Notes: generated from the sequence alone by a model not told the origin. Numbered from the stretch's first letter, positions 25,261 through 34,947 are shown. The stretch: DNA of 64,000 nucleotides from Crocinitomicaceae bacterium (GCA_024643725.1 JAHEMJ010000014.1:1-64000); one strand, 5' to 3'. A program made the numbers and translations.

Positions 25261-26150
25261 TTTTTTAAGTCCTGAACAATGTGTTGAGCGAGTTGCATTT
25301 CGTTTCCATCTACGTAATCGTAAACGGAATTCGTTGCTGCGCTTGTAGATGAGCTTGAAAAGGAAACATGTACCTGATTTCCTGTACAGTACACGCCTAA
25401 AGGTAATTGACATCCGCCATCCATTTGACGAAGAACTGAGCGCTCTAGTCCGATGCGTTTCGCAATATCCTCATGATGTAATTTCTGAAGGATTTCGGTC
25501 GAAACATGATCATCCACTCTAGTTTGGAGTCCAAGTACCCCTTGCGCGGGAGCCGGAATAAATGAAGTTGGATCCAATACAACCGTTTCTAAATCCGACA
25601 AGTCCAATGCTAAACGCAAGACGCCAGCTCGTGCCAATAAAATCGCGTCGTATTGTCCTTGGCGCAGTTTATCGATGCGTGTCGGCACATTTCCACGAAG
25701 TTCTTTGATTTCTAAATCTGGACGCTGTGCCAAAATTTGTGCTTTGCGACGAGCAGAAGAAGTTCCAATGATGGCATTCTTTTTCAAGTTCCAAGGTTCA
25801 TTGCTGTCGAACGCACTTTTACGCATCAACAATAATTCGGACGCATCTTCGCGGTAGGAAACTGCAGCAATATGTAGTCCTGCTGGCTGGGTCGTTTCTA
25901 AGTCTTTATGTGAATGCACGGCTAAATCCACTTCACCGTTGAGCAAAGCCTGTTCAATTTCCTTGGTAAAAAATCCTTTACCTTCTAATTTATCGAAGCT
26001 TAAATCTTGGATTCGATCACCTTGTGTCACGATGATTTGAATACTGACTTCACATCCAATTTCTTCCAATTGACGACGAACGAAATGAGCTTGCCACAGA
26101 GCGAGGTCACTACCACGTGTCCCAATGCGGATTTTTGGATTAGTTTGCAT
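25257..26150 (-). CDS. hemC: porphobilinogen deaminase (hydroxymethylbilane synthase)
   Basis: 297 residues. It joins four porphobilinogen molecules into hydroxymethylbilane. It has IRIGTRGSDLALWQA at the N-terminus, VHSHKDLETTQP, and IGTSSARRKAQ. The dipyrromethane cofactor attaches to Cys247 in DGGCQLPLG. It overlaps hemA by 11 nt upstream and hemD by 4 nt downstream, so the three are certainly one operon. Confidence 0.97.
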   Translation of the reverse strand: MQTNPKIRIGTRGSDLALWQAHFVRRQLEEIGCEVSIQIIVTQGDRIQDLSFDKLEGKGFFTKEIEQALLNGEVDLAVHSHKDLETTQPAGLHIAAVSYREDASELLLMRKSAFDSNEPWNLKKNAIIGTSSARRKAQILAQRPDLEIKELRGNVPTRIDKLRQGQYDAILLARAGVLRLALDLSDLETVVLDPTSFIPAPAQGVLGLQTRVDDHVSTEILQKLHHEDIAKRIGLERSVLRQMDGGCQLPLGVYCTGNQVHVSFSSSSTSAATNSVYDYVDGNEMQLAQHIVQDLKK

Positions 26151-27372
26151 TTTTTAAAATGATTTCTTTAGCTAATTTCATCGGACCACTGATGTATTTT
26201 TTCTCCATGTAGCCGATGATTTTGTCGAGTACTTCTTTCGCGTGTGGATCCAATTGATCAAGGTCCTCACGGAATACTGTCTCGTAAGCCATGTGTTTGA
26301 TTTCCTTCACCTGTTGCGGAACATCTTTCATCGCAATTTCCACCTTGCGTTCCTTAAATAAATTTTCGAAGGCTTCCATAGAATCCGCGATGATTTGTTC
26401 GACGTGTAAGATTTCTTTCGAACGTTCTTTCAAGTTTTCGTTGGAAATCTTTTGTAGGTATTCGATGGACAAATAGTTGATCGGGTGCGCATTCAAAATA
26501 GATGCGTCGAGGTCCTGAGGAATGGCTAAATCGATGATGACACGTTCATGTGTTTCATCTTGCAATAAGAAGGAATATAATTCCGGTGTTAAGACGTGAT
26601 GTTTTGCAGCCGTACAGGTAATGATGACATCAAATCCTTTGTCGAAATTCGCTAAATCTGAAAGTGCGTATGCCGAACCTTTGATTTCATTGGACAATTT
26701 TTCAGCACGTTCGAGTGTGCGATTGAATACATGGAAATTACGAAATCCGTGTTTTTTCAAAAAACGACACATGGTGGTGTTGGTCACTCCAGCACCAACG
26801 ATCAAAATGCGGGCATCCAAAGGGATGTTCATTTTTTTCATGTGATGATATGCCAAAGAAACGACTGAAACAGGTTTGGTAGAAATCGATGTTTCCGTGT
26901 AAACTTGTTTCGCACATTGAATCACTTGTTTCATCAAAAGTCGAATGAAATCACCCGTGAATCCTAAATCTCTGCAATGTTCAAATGCCATGCGCACCTG
27001 TGTGATGATTTCACGTTCACCCACAATCATGGAGTCAATCGATGAAGCGACTGACAACGCGTGTTTCACCGCATCTTTTCCAGAATACGTTTCCGCGCGG
27101 TGGACAAACTCCTCCAATTGGATTGGAACTAACTTTGGATAAATGAGTGATAAAATCTGGTGGACATAATCCGCATCGAGTTTGTGTCCTTTCACAAAGG
27201 TGATTTCTACGCGATTACACGTTGAAAGAAACTGAAGTTCATCCAGTTTCAATTCATTCTTTACGCGACTTAATTGATCGAATTGGTCTTCTTTTTCAAT
27301 ATGAAGTAAACCAATTTTATTGACGTCTAAATTTCGATGCGTAAATGCGATAATATGTAGGTCCTTCAACAC
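26140..27372 (-). CDS. hemA: glutamyl-tRNA reductase
   Basis: 410 residues, started by GTG 27372. First committed step of C5-route haem synthesis: reduces Glu-tRNA(Glu) to glutamate-1-semialdehyde with NADPH. The catalytic Cys52 lies in STCNRVE; the NADPH-binding loop is LIVGAGVTNTTMCRFL; the C-terminal dimerisation helices are present. First gene of hemA-hemC-hemD-acyltransferase, with a -7 box 19 nt upstream. Confidence 0.97.
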   Translation of the reverse strand: MLKDLHIIAFTHRNLDVNKIGLLHIEKEDQFDQLSRVKNELKLDELQFLSTCNRVEITFVKGHKLDADYVHQILSLIYPKLVPIQLEEFVHRAETYSGKDAVKHALSVASSIDSMIVGEREIITQVRMAFEHCRDLGFTGDFIRLLMKQVIQCAKQVYTETSISTKPVSVVSLAYHHMKKMNIPLDARILIVGAGVTNTTMCRFLKKHGFRNFHVFNRTLERAEKLSNEIKGSAYALSDLANFDKGFDVIITCTAAKHHVLTPELYSFLLQDETHERVIIDLAIPQDLDASILNAHPINYLSIEYLQKISNENLKERSKEILHVEQIIADSMEAFENLFKERKVEIAMKDVPQQVKEIKHMAYETVFREDLDQLDPHAKEVLDKIIGYMEKKYISGPMKLAKEIILKNAN

Positions 27373-27391
27373 AATCGATGGCTTTGAAGAG

Positions 27392-27399
27392 CAAAAGTA
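27392..27399 (-). promoter_or_regulatory. -7 box TACTTTTG for the hem operon
   Basis: Exact TAnnTTTG on the minus strand, 19 nt before the GTG of hemA. No -33 TTG is evident. Confidence 0.5.
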
Positions 27400-27451
27400 A
27401 GTCCCACGTATAGGTTGTTTGTCATAGAAATGTCACGTGAGGTTATTTAGA

Positions 27452-27485
27452 TTGCATTCAAATAACAAGATTCCACGTAACTTTG
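27452..27485 (+). promoter_or_regulatory. promoter TTG-N23-TAACTTTG abutting the HAD phosphatase gene
   Basis: The -7 box at 27478-27485 is an exact consensus match with a TTG 23 bases upstream. The box ends 4 nt before ATG 27490, which predicts a leaderless transcript. Confidence 0.6.
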
Positions 27486-27489
27486 AATC

Positions 27490-28101
27490 ATGAAGGATGT
27501 GGAATTGATTTTGTTTGACCTAGGAGGAGTACTCATTGACATTGATTATCAAGCAACTGAGGACTCATTTGTGCAATTAGGTGTTCAGGATTTTCAGCAA
27601 CAATACACCCAATTCCAGCAAAATCAATTGTTTGATTTATTTGAAACCGGACAAATTTCGGCACAACATTTCATCAATAAATTACTCCCGATTACAAGAA
27701 AAGGAAGCTCTCCGAATGAAGTAGTGCATGCCTGGAATAGGATGATTGGTGAATTTCCGTTAGAAAAAATAGCGTTGTTGGAGCGTTTGTCCAAGCAACA
27801 GCGCATCGCTTTATTGAGTAATACCAATGAATTACACATGGTGCAAGTGAAACGCGCTTGGGAAAAAGCAAGTTCATTAGTTTTTGAGTCCTTGTTCGAA
27901 CAGGTCTTTCTATCCCACGAAATTCAACGACGAAAACCGGACGTTTCAACGTTTCATTGGGTGTGCGAAGAATTACATGTAAAACCAGAAAAAGTCTTGT
28001 TTATTGATGATAGTCCACAACACATTGCTGGGGCAAATTCCGCAGGACTTCAGACGCATTTTTACGAAAGTCCTGCCGACTTCTACGCGCTTTTTTCTTG
28101 A
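27490..28101 (+). CDS. HAD-superfamily hydrolase (YihX-like phosphatase)
   Basis: 203 residues. Motif I is LFDLGGVLID, motif II ALLSNTNE, and motif III/IV around RRKPD and VLFIDDSPQHIAGA. It therefore has a class I HAD layout with an alpha-helical cap inserted after motif I. In motif I the second Asp is Gly, as in FDLGGVL-type members. Probably hydrolyses small phosphate esters such as sugar phosphates or FMN. Its end overlaps the convergent epimerase gene by 19 nt. Confidence 0.88.
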   Translation: MKDVELILFDLGGVLIDIDYQATEDSFVQLGVQDFQQQYTQFQQNQLFDLFETGQISAQHFINKLLPITRKGSSPNEVVHAWNRMIGEFPLEKIALLERLSKQQRIALLSNTNELHMVQVKRAWEKASSLVFESLFEQVFLSHEIQRRKPDVSTFHWVCEELHVKPEKVLFIDDSPQHIAGANSAGLQTHFYESPADFYALFS

Positions 28102-28487
28102 CAAATTTCCACCAATAAAGAACCACTAGATTTCGGATGTAAAAACGCAATTCGTTTGTTGTCTGCACCATCCTTCGCCACTTCGTGGATCAATTGGAAT
28201 CCAGCTTTTTGCAGTCGTTCAATTTCCGCTTCGATGTGCTCCACTTCGAAGGCCACATGGTGAAATCCTTGTCCATTTTTTGCTAAAAACTTCGCAATAG
28301 GTGAGTCCTCATTTGTCGCTTCTAACAATTCAATTTTTGATTCGCCAATTTGAAAAAAAGCCGTCATCACGCCTTCCGAAGCAACTCCCTCTCGTTTGTA
28401 GCAGGTTGTATTCAGTAGCGCTTCATACATTGGAATAGATTCTTCCAGACTTTTAACAGCGATTCCAAGGTGTTCAATGCGTTTCAT
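28083..28487 (-). CDS. mce: methylmalonyl-CoA epimerase
   Basis: 134 residues, VOC (glyoxalase) fold. It starts with MKRIEHLGIAVKSLEESIPMYE, and has GQGFHHVAFEVEHIE and the terminal FLHPKSSGSLLVEICQ; the His and Glu residues that bind the metal are conserved in these blocks. It interconverts the (R) and (S) forms of methylmalonyl-CoA in propionate metabolism; no mutase gene lies nearby. It begins at the one-base overlap (28487) with the upstream T9SS gene. Confidence 0.92.
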   Translation of the reverse strand: MKRIEHLGIAVKSLEESIPMYEALLNTTCYKREGVASEGVMTAFFQIGESKIELLEATNEDSPIAKFLAKNGQGFHHVAFEVEHIEAEIERLQKAGFQLIHEVAKDGADNKRIAFLHPKSSGSLLVEICQEKSA

Positions 28488-29299
28488 TATTCGGCTATTT
28501 TGATGAATTTTTCCGTTTGATTATCGAAGTTGATGAAGTAGACCCCACTTACCAAGTTGGTGCAATCGACCATACTCGAAAATCCGACTTTCAGCAAATT
28601 TCCGTAGGCATCGTACACCTCATATTTTGTTTTCATTTCTTTCCCTCCAGCTTTGAAGTACAAATTGTCGCGCACTTTCGTTGGTGAAATTTTTAGTGTT
28701 GGCATTCCAGCGTCAAAAAAGACCGTCGATGAACTTCGTTTTTCTCCCGTATTATCAATTTGCGATACCCGAACCTGATTTTTGCCGGAGTGCGGTGTGA
28801 TTTGAAATTGATAACTATTCGCTTGTTTTGTTCCTTTGCCTTTTACTTGTCCAACTTCTACCCAGCGATTCCAACGAAACTGTTCAATGATGAAATCCAA
28901 GGATCCCGCCTCGTCTACACTTGTCCATTTCACCATTCCCGTTTTATCTGCCGTGATAGAAGAACAACGAAACGTACTTTTCGGTAGCAGGACTTCCGGA
29001 TTCATGAACCGCGGTTCACATCCCGAAGCATGTTCCAGTACGACAAAAACGTTGTCTCCCTTTTTCAATTGAAACAATTTAAAATTGATTTCAAAATGTG
29101 CGGATTGAATGGCTGCAGGCAAAATCTCTCCATTTACGAGTACCTTCGTTACACAGAATCCAAATCCATCGGCCTGAGGAGGATTATACACGACCACGTT
29201 TTTTTCTTGATATGTGCCTTCGAGAGAAAGGAGTTTTTCCTGAGCAGCAGCATGCTGAATGAGGAGAAGAAAGAAAAATAAAAATCCGATTATTTTCAT
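28487..29299 (-). CDS. secreted protein with T9SS type A-like sorting domain
   Basis: 270 residues with a signal peptide (about 1-19, ending HAAAQ). The middle is a beta-sandwich-like region of unknown function, including a fibronectin III-like stretch (VKWTSVDEAGSLDFIIEQF). The C-terminal 70 residues (KISPTKVRDNLYF ... LVSGVYFINF) are a type A sorting domain. It overlaps mce by one base, so the epimerase is probably expressed from the same promoter. Confidence 0.75.
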   Translation of the reverse strand: MKIIGFLFFFLLLIQHAAAQEKLLSLEGTYQEKNVVVYNPPQADGFGFCVTKVLVNGEILPAAIQSAHFEINFKLFQLKKGDNVFVVLEHASGCEPRFMNPEVLLPKSTFRCSSITADKTGMVKWTSVDEAGSLDFIIEQFRWNRWVEVGQVKGKGTKQANSYQFQITPHSGKNQVRVSQIDNTGEKRSSSTVFFDAGMPTLKISPTKVRDNLYFKAGGKEMKTKYEVYDAYGNLLKVGFSSMVDCTNLVSGVYFINFDNQTEKFIKIAE

Positions 29300-29328
29300 T
29301 TAAGCCTGGAATTATTCATCCGAAAATA

Positions 29329-29336
29329 CAAATATA
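29329..29336 (-). promoter_or_regulatory. -7 box TATATTTG for the T9SS gene and mce
   Basis: Exact TAnnTTTG on the minus strand, 29 nt before ATG 29299, in the 72-bp gap divergent from hemJ. Confidence 0.45.
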
Positions 29337-29358
29337 CCTCGAATCCGAGTGAATCCAT

Positions 29359-29366
29359 TAAATTTG
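29359..29366 (+). promoter_or_regulatory. -7 box TAAATTTG abutting hemJ
   Basis: Exact TAnnTTTG, ending 5 nt before ATG 29372. This again implies a leaderless or nearly leaderless mRNA. No -33 TTG seen. Confidence 0.5.
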
Positions 29367-29371
29367 TCTAC

Positions 29372-29908
29372 ATGTTATACATCAAAGCACTACACGTTAT
29401 TTTCATGGTGAGCTGGTTCGCCGGACTCTTTTACATGGTGCGCTTATTCATCTACTTTGTGGAAGCGGGAGCACATGATGAACCAAAGAAGAGCATTCTT
29501 CAGGAGCAATTGGGCATCATGCAGAAACGCTTGTGGTGGATTATTACCACACCTGCCATGGTATTAACGGTGGTTTTTGGTACGTGGATGATTTTAGATC
29601 AACCGGCGTATTACCTTTCCCAACCATGGATGCACATGAAGCTTGGATTTGTGTTTTTGCTATTGATCTATCACTTCTATTGTCAAAAAATGCTGCGACA
29701 ATGCCAGCAAGGTACCATCACTTGGACATCGGGAAAATTGCGCTTGTGGAATGAAGTCGCTACCCTCTTTTTAGTGGCTATCGTATTTTTAGTCATATTA
29801 AAAAATGCGATGAATTGGATTTATGGAACGCTCGGATTCTTTGGAGTAGCCATTCTACTCATGCTAGGCATTCAATTCTATAAAAAAATGAGGAAAACTC
29901 GCGACTGA
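29372..29908 (+). CDS. hemJ: protoporphyrinogen IX oxidase, HemJ type
   Basis: 178 residues, four or five membrane helices. It starts with MLYIKALHVIFMVSWFAGLFYMVRLF, the hallmark of HemJ (UPF0093), with the conserved His8. A second conserved segment is WMHMKLGFVFLL. It oxidises protoporphyrinogen IX to protoporphyrin IX in the cytoplasmic membrane. Close to, but not in, the hemA-C-D operon. Confidence 0.92.
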   Translation: MLYIKALHVIFMVSWFAGLFYMVRLFIYFVEAGAHDEPKKSILQEQLGIMQKRLWWIITTPAMVLTVVFGTWMILDQPAYYLSQPWMHMKLGFVFLLLIYHFYCQKMLRQCQQGTITWTSGKLRLWNEVATLFLVAIVFLVILKNAMNWIYGTLGFFGVAILLMLGIQFYKKMRKTRD

Positions 29909-29925
29909 TTTGTTCAAAAATTAAG

Positions 29926-29955
29926 TTGTTACTTTGGAAAGTTTGCCTAACTTTG
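29926..29955 (+). promoter_or_regulatory. atp operon promoter, TTG-N19-TAACTTTG
   Basis: A -33 TTG (29926-29928) and exact -7 box TAACTTTG (29948-29955) are separated by 19 bases, a canonical Bacteroidota promoter. The box ends 22 nt before the atpB ATG. Confidence 0.75.
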
Positions 29956-29977
29956 CAAAAAATTTTAAGAATCGCTA

Positions 29978-31087
29978 ATGCAACATTTAAGCAAACTTTC
30001 ATTTTTCATGCGAAAAGTCGCTGTTTTACTTGCCTTCGTGGGAATGTCTGGATTCTCTTTCGCTAATGAGGAAAAAGAATTTAACGTTAGTGAAATGATC
30101 ATGCACCACATTAAAGATGCACACGAATGGCATCTTTTTGGTCCAGAACACGGCGGAACAAGCATTTACTTACCGATTATTTTAATGGATAATGGCTTAA
30201 AAACGTTCAGTTCAAAGCATTTTTATCATGGTGAAGCAGTTGAAGTTGCTGGAAAAGAAGAGGGAGCAAGTTTACATTATGTGAAAGGGGTTGGTCCGGC
30301 GGCAGGATATGCCATGTATCACGAAGAAATTTACATATTAAACGCAGCAGGTGAATTGCATTTTGATGGTGAACATCCACATAATGCTCAACCGATGGAT
30401 TTTTCCATTACGAAAAATGTCATGTCCTTATTAATGGGCGCATTTTTAATTTTAGTCGTGATGTTCAGCGTAGCGAAATTCTACCGTAAGAATGGTGCTG
30501 TTGCGCCAAAAGGAATTGCGAAATTCTTCGAGCCTATTATTGTCATGGTGCGTGATGACATTGCTAAAGCGAATATCGACGAGCACAAATATGAGAAATA
30601 CGTTCCTTATTTATTGACCATTTTCTTCTTTATTTGGTTCAACAACATGTTAGGATTGATTCCTTTCTTGCCAGGAGGAGCGAATTTGACAGGAAACATT
30701 ACAGTGACTTTATTCTTAGCTGTTTGTACCTTGTTGGTGACATTATTCTCTGGAAACAAAAACTACTGGGGACACATTTTCTGGATGCCAGGTGTTCCAG
30801 TTCCAATGAAATTCTTCATGATGCCGATTGAGATCATTGGTATCTTCACAAAGCCATTTGCCTTAATGATTCGTTTGTTTGCGAACATCACGGCAGGACA
30901 CATTATTGTTTTAGCATTGATTTCCATCATCTTCGTAAATAAAAACATTGGTTGGGCGGGATTATCCGTTCCAATGGCTTTGTTTATTTCGATTTTGGAA
31001 GTTTTAGTTGCGTTCCTTCAAGGATTCTTATTTGCGATGCTTTCAGCATTGTTTATCGGAGCTGCGGTTGAGGAAGCGCACCATTAA
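29978..31087 (+). CDS. atpB: F0F1 ATP synthase subunit a
   Basis: 369 residues from ATG 29978; ATG 30008 is an alternative that starts right at a signal-like helix (MRKVAVLLAFVGMSGFSFA). A long N-terminal periplasmic part, rich in His and Glu (residues about 30-150), precedes the membrane domain, as is usual in Bacteroidota. The proton-channel segment RLFANITAGHIIVLAL contains the essential Arg. First gene of the atp operon. Confidence 0.96.
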   Translation: MQHLSKLSFFMRKVAVLLAFVGMSGFSFANEEKEFNVSEMIMHHIKDAHEWHLFGPEHGGTSIYLPIILMDNGLKTFSSKHFYHGEAVEVAGKEEGASLHYVKGVGPAAGYAMYHEEIYILNAAGELHFDGEHPHNAQPMDFSITKNVMSLLMGAFLILVVMFSVAKFYRKNGAVAPKGIAKFFEPIIVMVRDDIAKANIDEHKYEKYVPYLLTIFFFIWFNNMLGLIPFLPGGANLTGNITVTLFLAVCTLLVTLFSGNKNYWGHIFWMPGVPVPMKFFMMPIEIIGIFTKPFALMIRLFANITAGHIIVLALISIIFVNKNIGWAGLSVPMALFISILEVLVAFLQGFLFAMLSALFIGAAVEEAHH

Positions 31088-31094
31088 TTAGTAA

Positions 31095-31334
<240 letters not shown>

Positions 31335-31341
31335 TTCTTTT

Positions 31342-31376
31342 AAAGGAAGTTGAAACGGTTGGTTTCAACTTCCTTT
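31342..31376 (+). promoter_or_regulatory. 15-bp intercistronic hairpin between atpE and atpF
   Basis: A perfect 15-bp stem (AAAGGAAGTTGAAAC and its complement) closed by a 5-nt loop, beginning 7 nt after the atpE stop. It has no following T-run. In this position it could protect the 3' end of the atpE message, or partly stop transcription, so that the multi-copy c subunit is made in excess. Confidence 0.7.
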
Positions 31377-31402
31377 ATATTAACACTTAATTAAAAGAAA
31401 AA

Positions 31403-31897
31403 ATGGATTTAATATTACCTGACTTAGGTTTATTGTTCTGGACAGGAATCGTGTTTTGCTGTCTATTGTTTTTATTAGCAAAGTTTGCTTGGAAACCAAT
31501 TTTGAATGCCGTAAATGCACGTGAACAAAAAATTTCCGAAGCATTAGAATTGGCGGTAAAAACGCAAGCTGAAATGAAAGCGTTGAAAGCTGAAAACGAT
31601 CAAATCTTGAAGGAAGCACGTGCAGAGCGCGATAGCATTTTGAAGGAAGCGAAAGATGCAGCAAACCACATGATTGAAGATGCGAAAACAAAATCAAAAG
31701 TGGAAGCACAAAAAATCGTTGACGCAGCTCGTTTGAACATCAACAGTGAAAAAGCAGCAGCTATTGCAGAAATTAAAACCCATGTCGCTACATTGGCAAT
31801 CGAAATTGCTGAGAAAGTTGTTCGTGGTGAATTAGCATCTGATGAAAAACAAAAAGCATTGGCAGAGAAACTTGCTGGTGATATTCAAATGAACTAA
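31403..31897 (+). CDS. atpF: F0F1 ATP synthase subunit b
   Basis: 164 residues. One N-terminal membrane helix (about 8-28, LLFWTGIVFCCLLFLLAKF) is followed by a long Ala/Lys/Glu coiled coil (about 35-150), the peripheral stalk. Only one b gene is present, so the stalk should be a b homodimer. Spaced by 68 bp, containing the hairpin, from atpE, and 4 bp from atpH. Confidence 0.96.
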   Translation: MDLILPDLGLLFWTGIVFCCLLFLLAKFAWKPILNAVNAREQKISEALELAVKTQAEMKALKAENDQILKEARAERDSILKEAKDAANHMIEDAKTKSKVEAQKIVDAARLNINSEKAAAIAEIKTHVATLAIEIAEKVVRGELASDEKQKALAEKLAGDIQMN

Positions 31898-31901
31898 TCA
31901 A

Positions 31902-32435
31902 ATGAAATCTACAAAATCAGCAGGACGTTACGCAAAAGCATTGCTCGAACTCGCTTTAGATCAAAACAAGATCGAAGTGATTGAAGGCAACATGGAACAA
32001 ATTTTGACCGTGGCAGCAGATGCGCATGATTTTCAGGTGTTTTTAAATTCCCCATTGATTAAAGTTGACAAAAAAATTGAAGTAATCAAATCCATTTTTG
32101 GGAACTTCGATGCCTTGTCCCTTTCTTTTTTAGAATTGGTCGCGAACAATGGACGTGAATCGTTGATTACAGAAATTGCTACGGCTTTCTTAGGTCAATT
32201 AAAAGAACACCGTGGAATTGTTCCAGTAACTATCGTAAGTGCGCAAGCATTGGACGCGAAAACAAAAGAACAAATCACAGCAAAAATTAAGGCTGCTGTT
32301 CAAGGCACCCTTGAAATTACCGAAACGATTGACGAAACATTGATTGGTGGATTTATTGTTCGCATGGGCGATCACCAAATTGATGCTTCCGTTTCAAACC
32401 AATTGAATCGATTAAAACAAGAATTAGTAAAATAG
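31902..32435 (+). CDS. atpH: F0F1 ATP synthase subunit delta
   Basis: 177 residues. Helical N-terminal domain (SAGRYAKALLELALDQNK) that binds the top of F1, and a C-terminal domain with the family block ETIDETLIGGFIVRMGDHQIDASV. Links the b stalk to alpha3beta3. Between atpF and atpA in the usual order. Confidence 0.95.
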   Translation: MKSTKSAGRYAKALLELALDQNKIEVIEGNMEQILTVAADAHDFQVFLNSPLIKVDKKIEVIKSIFGNFDALSLSFLELVANNGRESLITEIATAFLGQLKEHRGIVPVTIVSAQALDAKTKEQITAKIKAAVQGTLEITETIDETLIGGFIVRMGDHQIDASVSNQLNRLKQELVK

Positions 32436-32462
32436 TCTAACGACACATTAAATAAAGTAAAA

Positions 32463-34037
32463 ATGGCAGATATCAAACCAGCAGAAGTTTCCGCAATTTT
32501 AAGAGAACAACTTTCTGGATTTCGCTCTGAAGCAGAATTACAAGAAGTAGGTACCGTTCTTCAAGTAGGAGATGGTATTGCACGTATCTATGGAATGAAT
32601 GGTGTTCAATACGGTGAATTAATTGAATTCGCAGGTGGAATGCAAGGAATTGCATTAAACTTGGAAGAAGACAACGTAGGTGCCGTATTATTAGGTAGAT
32701 CATCCAGTGTAAAAGAAGGTGACACTGTTCGCCGTCTTGGTAAAATTGCTTCTGTAAAAGTAGGTGATGGAATGGTTGGTCGTGTAATTGATACACTTGG
32801 ACAACCAATTGATGGTAAAGGACCAATCGCTGGTGAGTTATATGACATGCCAATCGAACGTAAAGCACCAGGAGTTATCTTCCGTCAACCAGTTACTGAA
32901 CCTCTTCAAACAGGTATCAAAGCGGTAGATGCGATGATTCCAATTGGACGTGGACAACGTGAGTTGATTATTGGTGACCGTCAAACAGGTAAAACTACCG
33001 TGGCGATTGATACCATCATCAACCAACGTGAGTTTTTCGATCGTGGAGAGCCTGTTTACTGTATTTATGTAGCCATTGGACAAAAAGGTTCAACCGTTGC
33101 AGGAATCGTTAAAAAATTAGAAGATGCAGGCGCTATGGCCTACACGACCGTTGTAGCAGCAAACGCATCTGATCCAGCACCAATGCAGTTCTACGCACCA
33201 ATGACCGGAGCGGCAGTAGGTGAATATTTTAGAGATTTAGGTAAACCAGCATTGATTGTTTATGATGATTTATCAAAACAAGCGGTTGCTTACCGTGAGG
33301 TATCCTTATTACTTCGTCGTCCTCCAGGTCGCGAGGCATACCCAGGAGATGTATTCTACCTTCACTCCCGTTTATTAGAGCGTGCGGCGAAAGTTATTTC
33401 TGATGATAACATCGCGAAACAAATGAACGACCTTCCAGCATCTTTGAAAGATAAAGTGAAAGGTGGTGGTTCATTAACTGCACTTCCAATTATTGAAACA
33501 CAAGCAGGTGACGTATCAGCATACATTCCAACAAACGTGATTTCCATTACCGATGGACAAATCTTCTTGGAAGGTGACTTGTTTAACTCTGGTATTCGTC
33601 CAGCGATTAACGTAGGTATCTCCGTTTCTCGTGTAGGAGGTTCTGCACAGATTAAATCCATGAAAAAAGTAGCTGGTACATTGAAACTTGACCAAGCGCA
33701 ATACCGCGAATTAGAAGCGTTTGCGAAATTCGGTTCGGATTTGGATACGGCAACGAAAAACGTATTGGACAAAGGTGCTCGTAACGTGGAAATCTTGAAA
33801 CAAAAAGAAGGAGATCCTTATCCAGTTGAAAAACAAATTGCGATCATCTACGTTGGTACAAAAGGTTTAATCCAAAACGTTCCAATTAACCAAGTGAAAA
33901 ACTTCGAGAAAGATTACTTGACGGTATTAGAGGCGAAACATGCGGACACATTAGTGGCGTTGAAAGCTGGAAAATACACAGATGAAATCGAAGCTGTTTT
34001 GACGAAAGTTGCGAAAGAAGTCGCTGAGAAATTCTAA
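32463..34037 (+). CDS. atpA: F0F1 ATP synthase subunit alpha
   Basis: 524 residues. Non-catalytic nucleotide-binding subunit of F1. N-terminal beta-barrel, then the Walker A GDRQTGKT near 169-176, [12 protein letters not shown], and the family signature [17 protein letters not shown]. Full length and intact. Followed by atpG. Confidence 0.98.
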   Translation: MADIKPAEVSAILREQLSGFRSEAELQEVGTVLQVGDGIARIYGMNGVQYGELIEFAGGMQGIALNLEEDNVGAVLLGRSSSVKEGDTVRRLGKIASVKVGDGMVGRVIDTLGQPIDGKGPIAGELYDMPIERKAPGVIFRQPVTEPLQTGIKAVDAMIPIGRGQRELIIGDRQTGKTTVAIDTIINQREFFDRGEPVYCIYVAIGQKGSTVAGIVKKLEDAGAMAYTTVVAANASDPAPMQFYAPMTGAAVGEYFRDLGKPALIVYDDLSKQAVAYREVSLLLRRPPGREAYPGDVFYLHSRLLERAAKVISDDNIAKQMNDLPASLKDKVKGGGSLTALPIIETQAGDVSAYIPTNVISITDGQIFLEGDLFNSGIRPAINVGISVSRVGGSAQIKSMKKVAGTLKLDQAQYRELEAFAKFGSDLDTATKNVLDKGARNVEILKQKEGDPYPVEKQIAIIYVGTKGLIQNVPINQVKNFEKDYLTVLEAKHADTLVALKAGKYTDEIEAVLTKVAKEVAEKF

Positions 34038-34074
34038 TTGTTCACCATCATTTGATTGAAGATAAACATCAAGA

Positions 34075-34947
34075 ATGGCTAATTTAAAAGAAATACGAAA
34101 CCGCATCGCCTCCGTCGGTTCAACGATGCAGATCACTTCAGCAATGAAGATGGTATCTGCTGCAAAGTTGAAACGTGCGCAAGATGCTGTCACGCAAATG
34201 CGTCCGTATACCGGAAAGCTTAAAGAAATCTTGGAGAACTTAAGTGCGACCCTTGACCTTTCTGAAAATGCCTTTTCGGAGCAACGTGAAGTAAAAAATG
34301 TATTGCTCGTTGGAATTACATCTAACCGTGGATTATGTGGTGGATTTAACAACAACATCATTAAACGCGTAGGCGTTCTCATCAACGAAGATTACAAAGA
34401 TGCGAACGTTCATGTGTTAAGTGTTGGGAAGAAAATCCGCGATGTTTATAAAAGAACGGAATACAACTACGCAAATGAAAACATCGAAAAAATGGAGGAT
34501 GTATACGCAGACCTTCGCTTTGATGTGGTTGCTCAATTGGCGGAAGAAATCATCCAACAATTCAACAACAAATCATTTGATAAAATCGTATTAGTATACA
34601 ATCGTTTTATCAACGCGGCAACGCAATCCATCGAAACAGAACAATTCTTACCGATCGTTCCTACTGTTACGGAAGGTGAAAATACCAGTGACTACTTGTT
34701 CGAACCATCGAAAATGGAAATTGTAGAAGATTTGATTCCAAAATCATTAAAACTTCAATTGTTCAAAGCGATCCGCGATTCATTTGCAGCAGAACATGGC
34801 GCTCGTATGACCGCAATGCACAAAGCAACAGATAACGCAAACGAACTTCAGAAAAGTTTGAAATTAAGTTACAACAAAGCACGTCAAGCTGCCATTACCA
34901 ACGAAATCCTCGAGATTGTTGGTGGAGCAGAAGCCTTGAATGCTTAA
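34075..34947 (+). CDS. atpG: F0F1 ATP synthase subunit gamma
   Basis: 290 residues. Central rotor shaft: N-terminal helix (IRNRIASVGSTMQITSAMKMVSAAKL) and C-terminal helix (NANELQKSLKLSYNKARQAAITNEI) form the coiled coil, with a Rossmann-like domain between them. Last gene of the operon; beta (atpD) and epsilon (atpC) are not in the window, as is common for Bacteroidota where they lie in a separate locus. A terminator follows. Confidence 0.97.
   Translation: MANLKEIRNRIASVGSTMQITSAMKMVSAAKLKRAQDAVTQMRPYTGKLKEILENLSATLDLSENAFSEQREVKNVLLVGITSNRGLCGGFNNNIIKRVGVLINEDYKDANVHVLSVGKKIRDVYKRTEYNYANENIEKMEDVYADLRFDVVAQLAEEIIQQFNNKSFDKIVLVYNRFINAATQSIETEQFLPIVPTVTEGENTSDYLFEPSKMEIVEDLIPKSLKLQLFKAIRDSFAAEHGARMTAMHKATDNANELQKSLKLSYNKARQAAITNEILEIVGGAEALNA

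Noticed and set aside
24577-25413. Long hemD frame starting inside hemC
   Set aside because: The extra N-terminal 51 residues are basic and unlike any HemD, and the GTG at 25260 overlaps the hemC stop.
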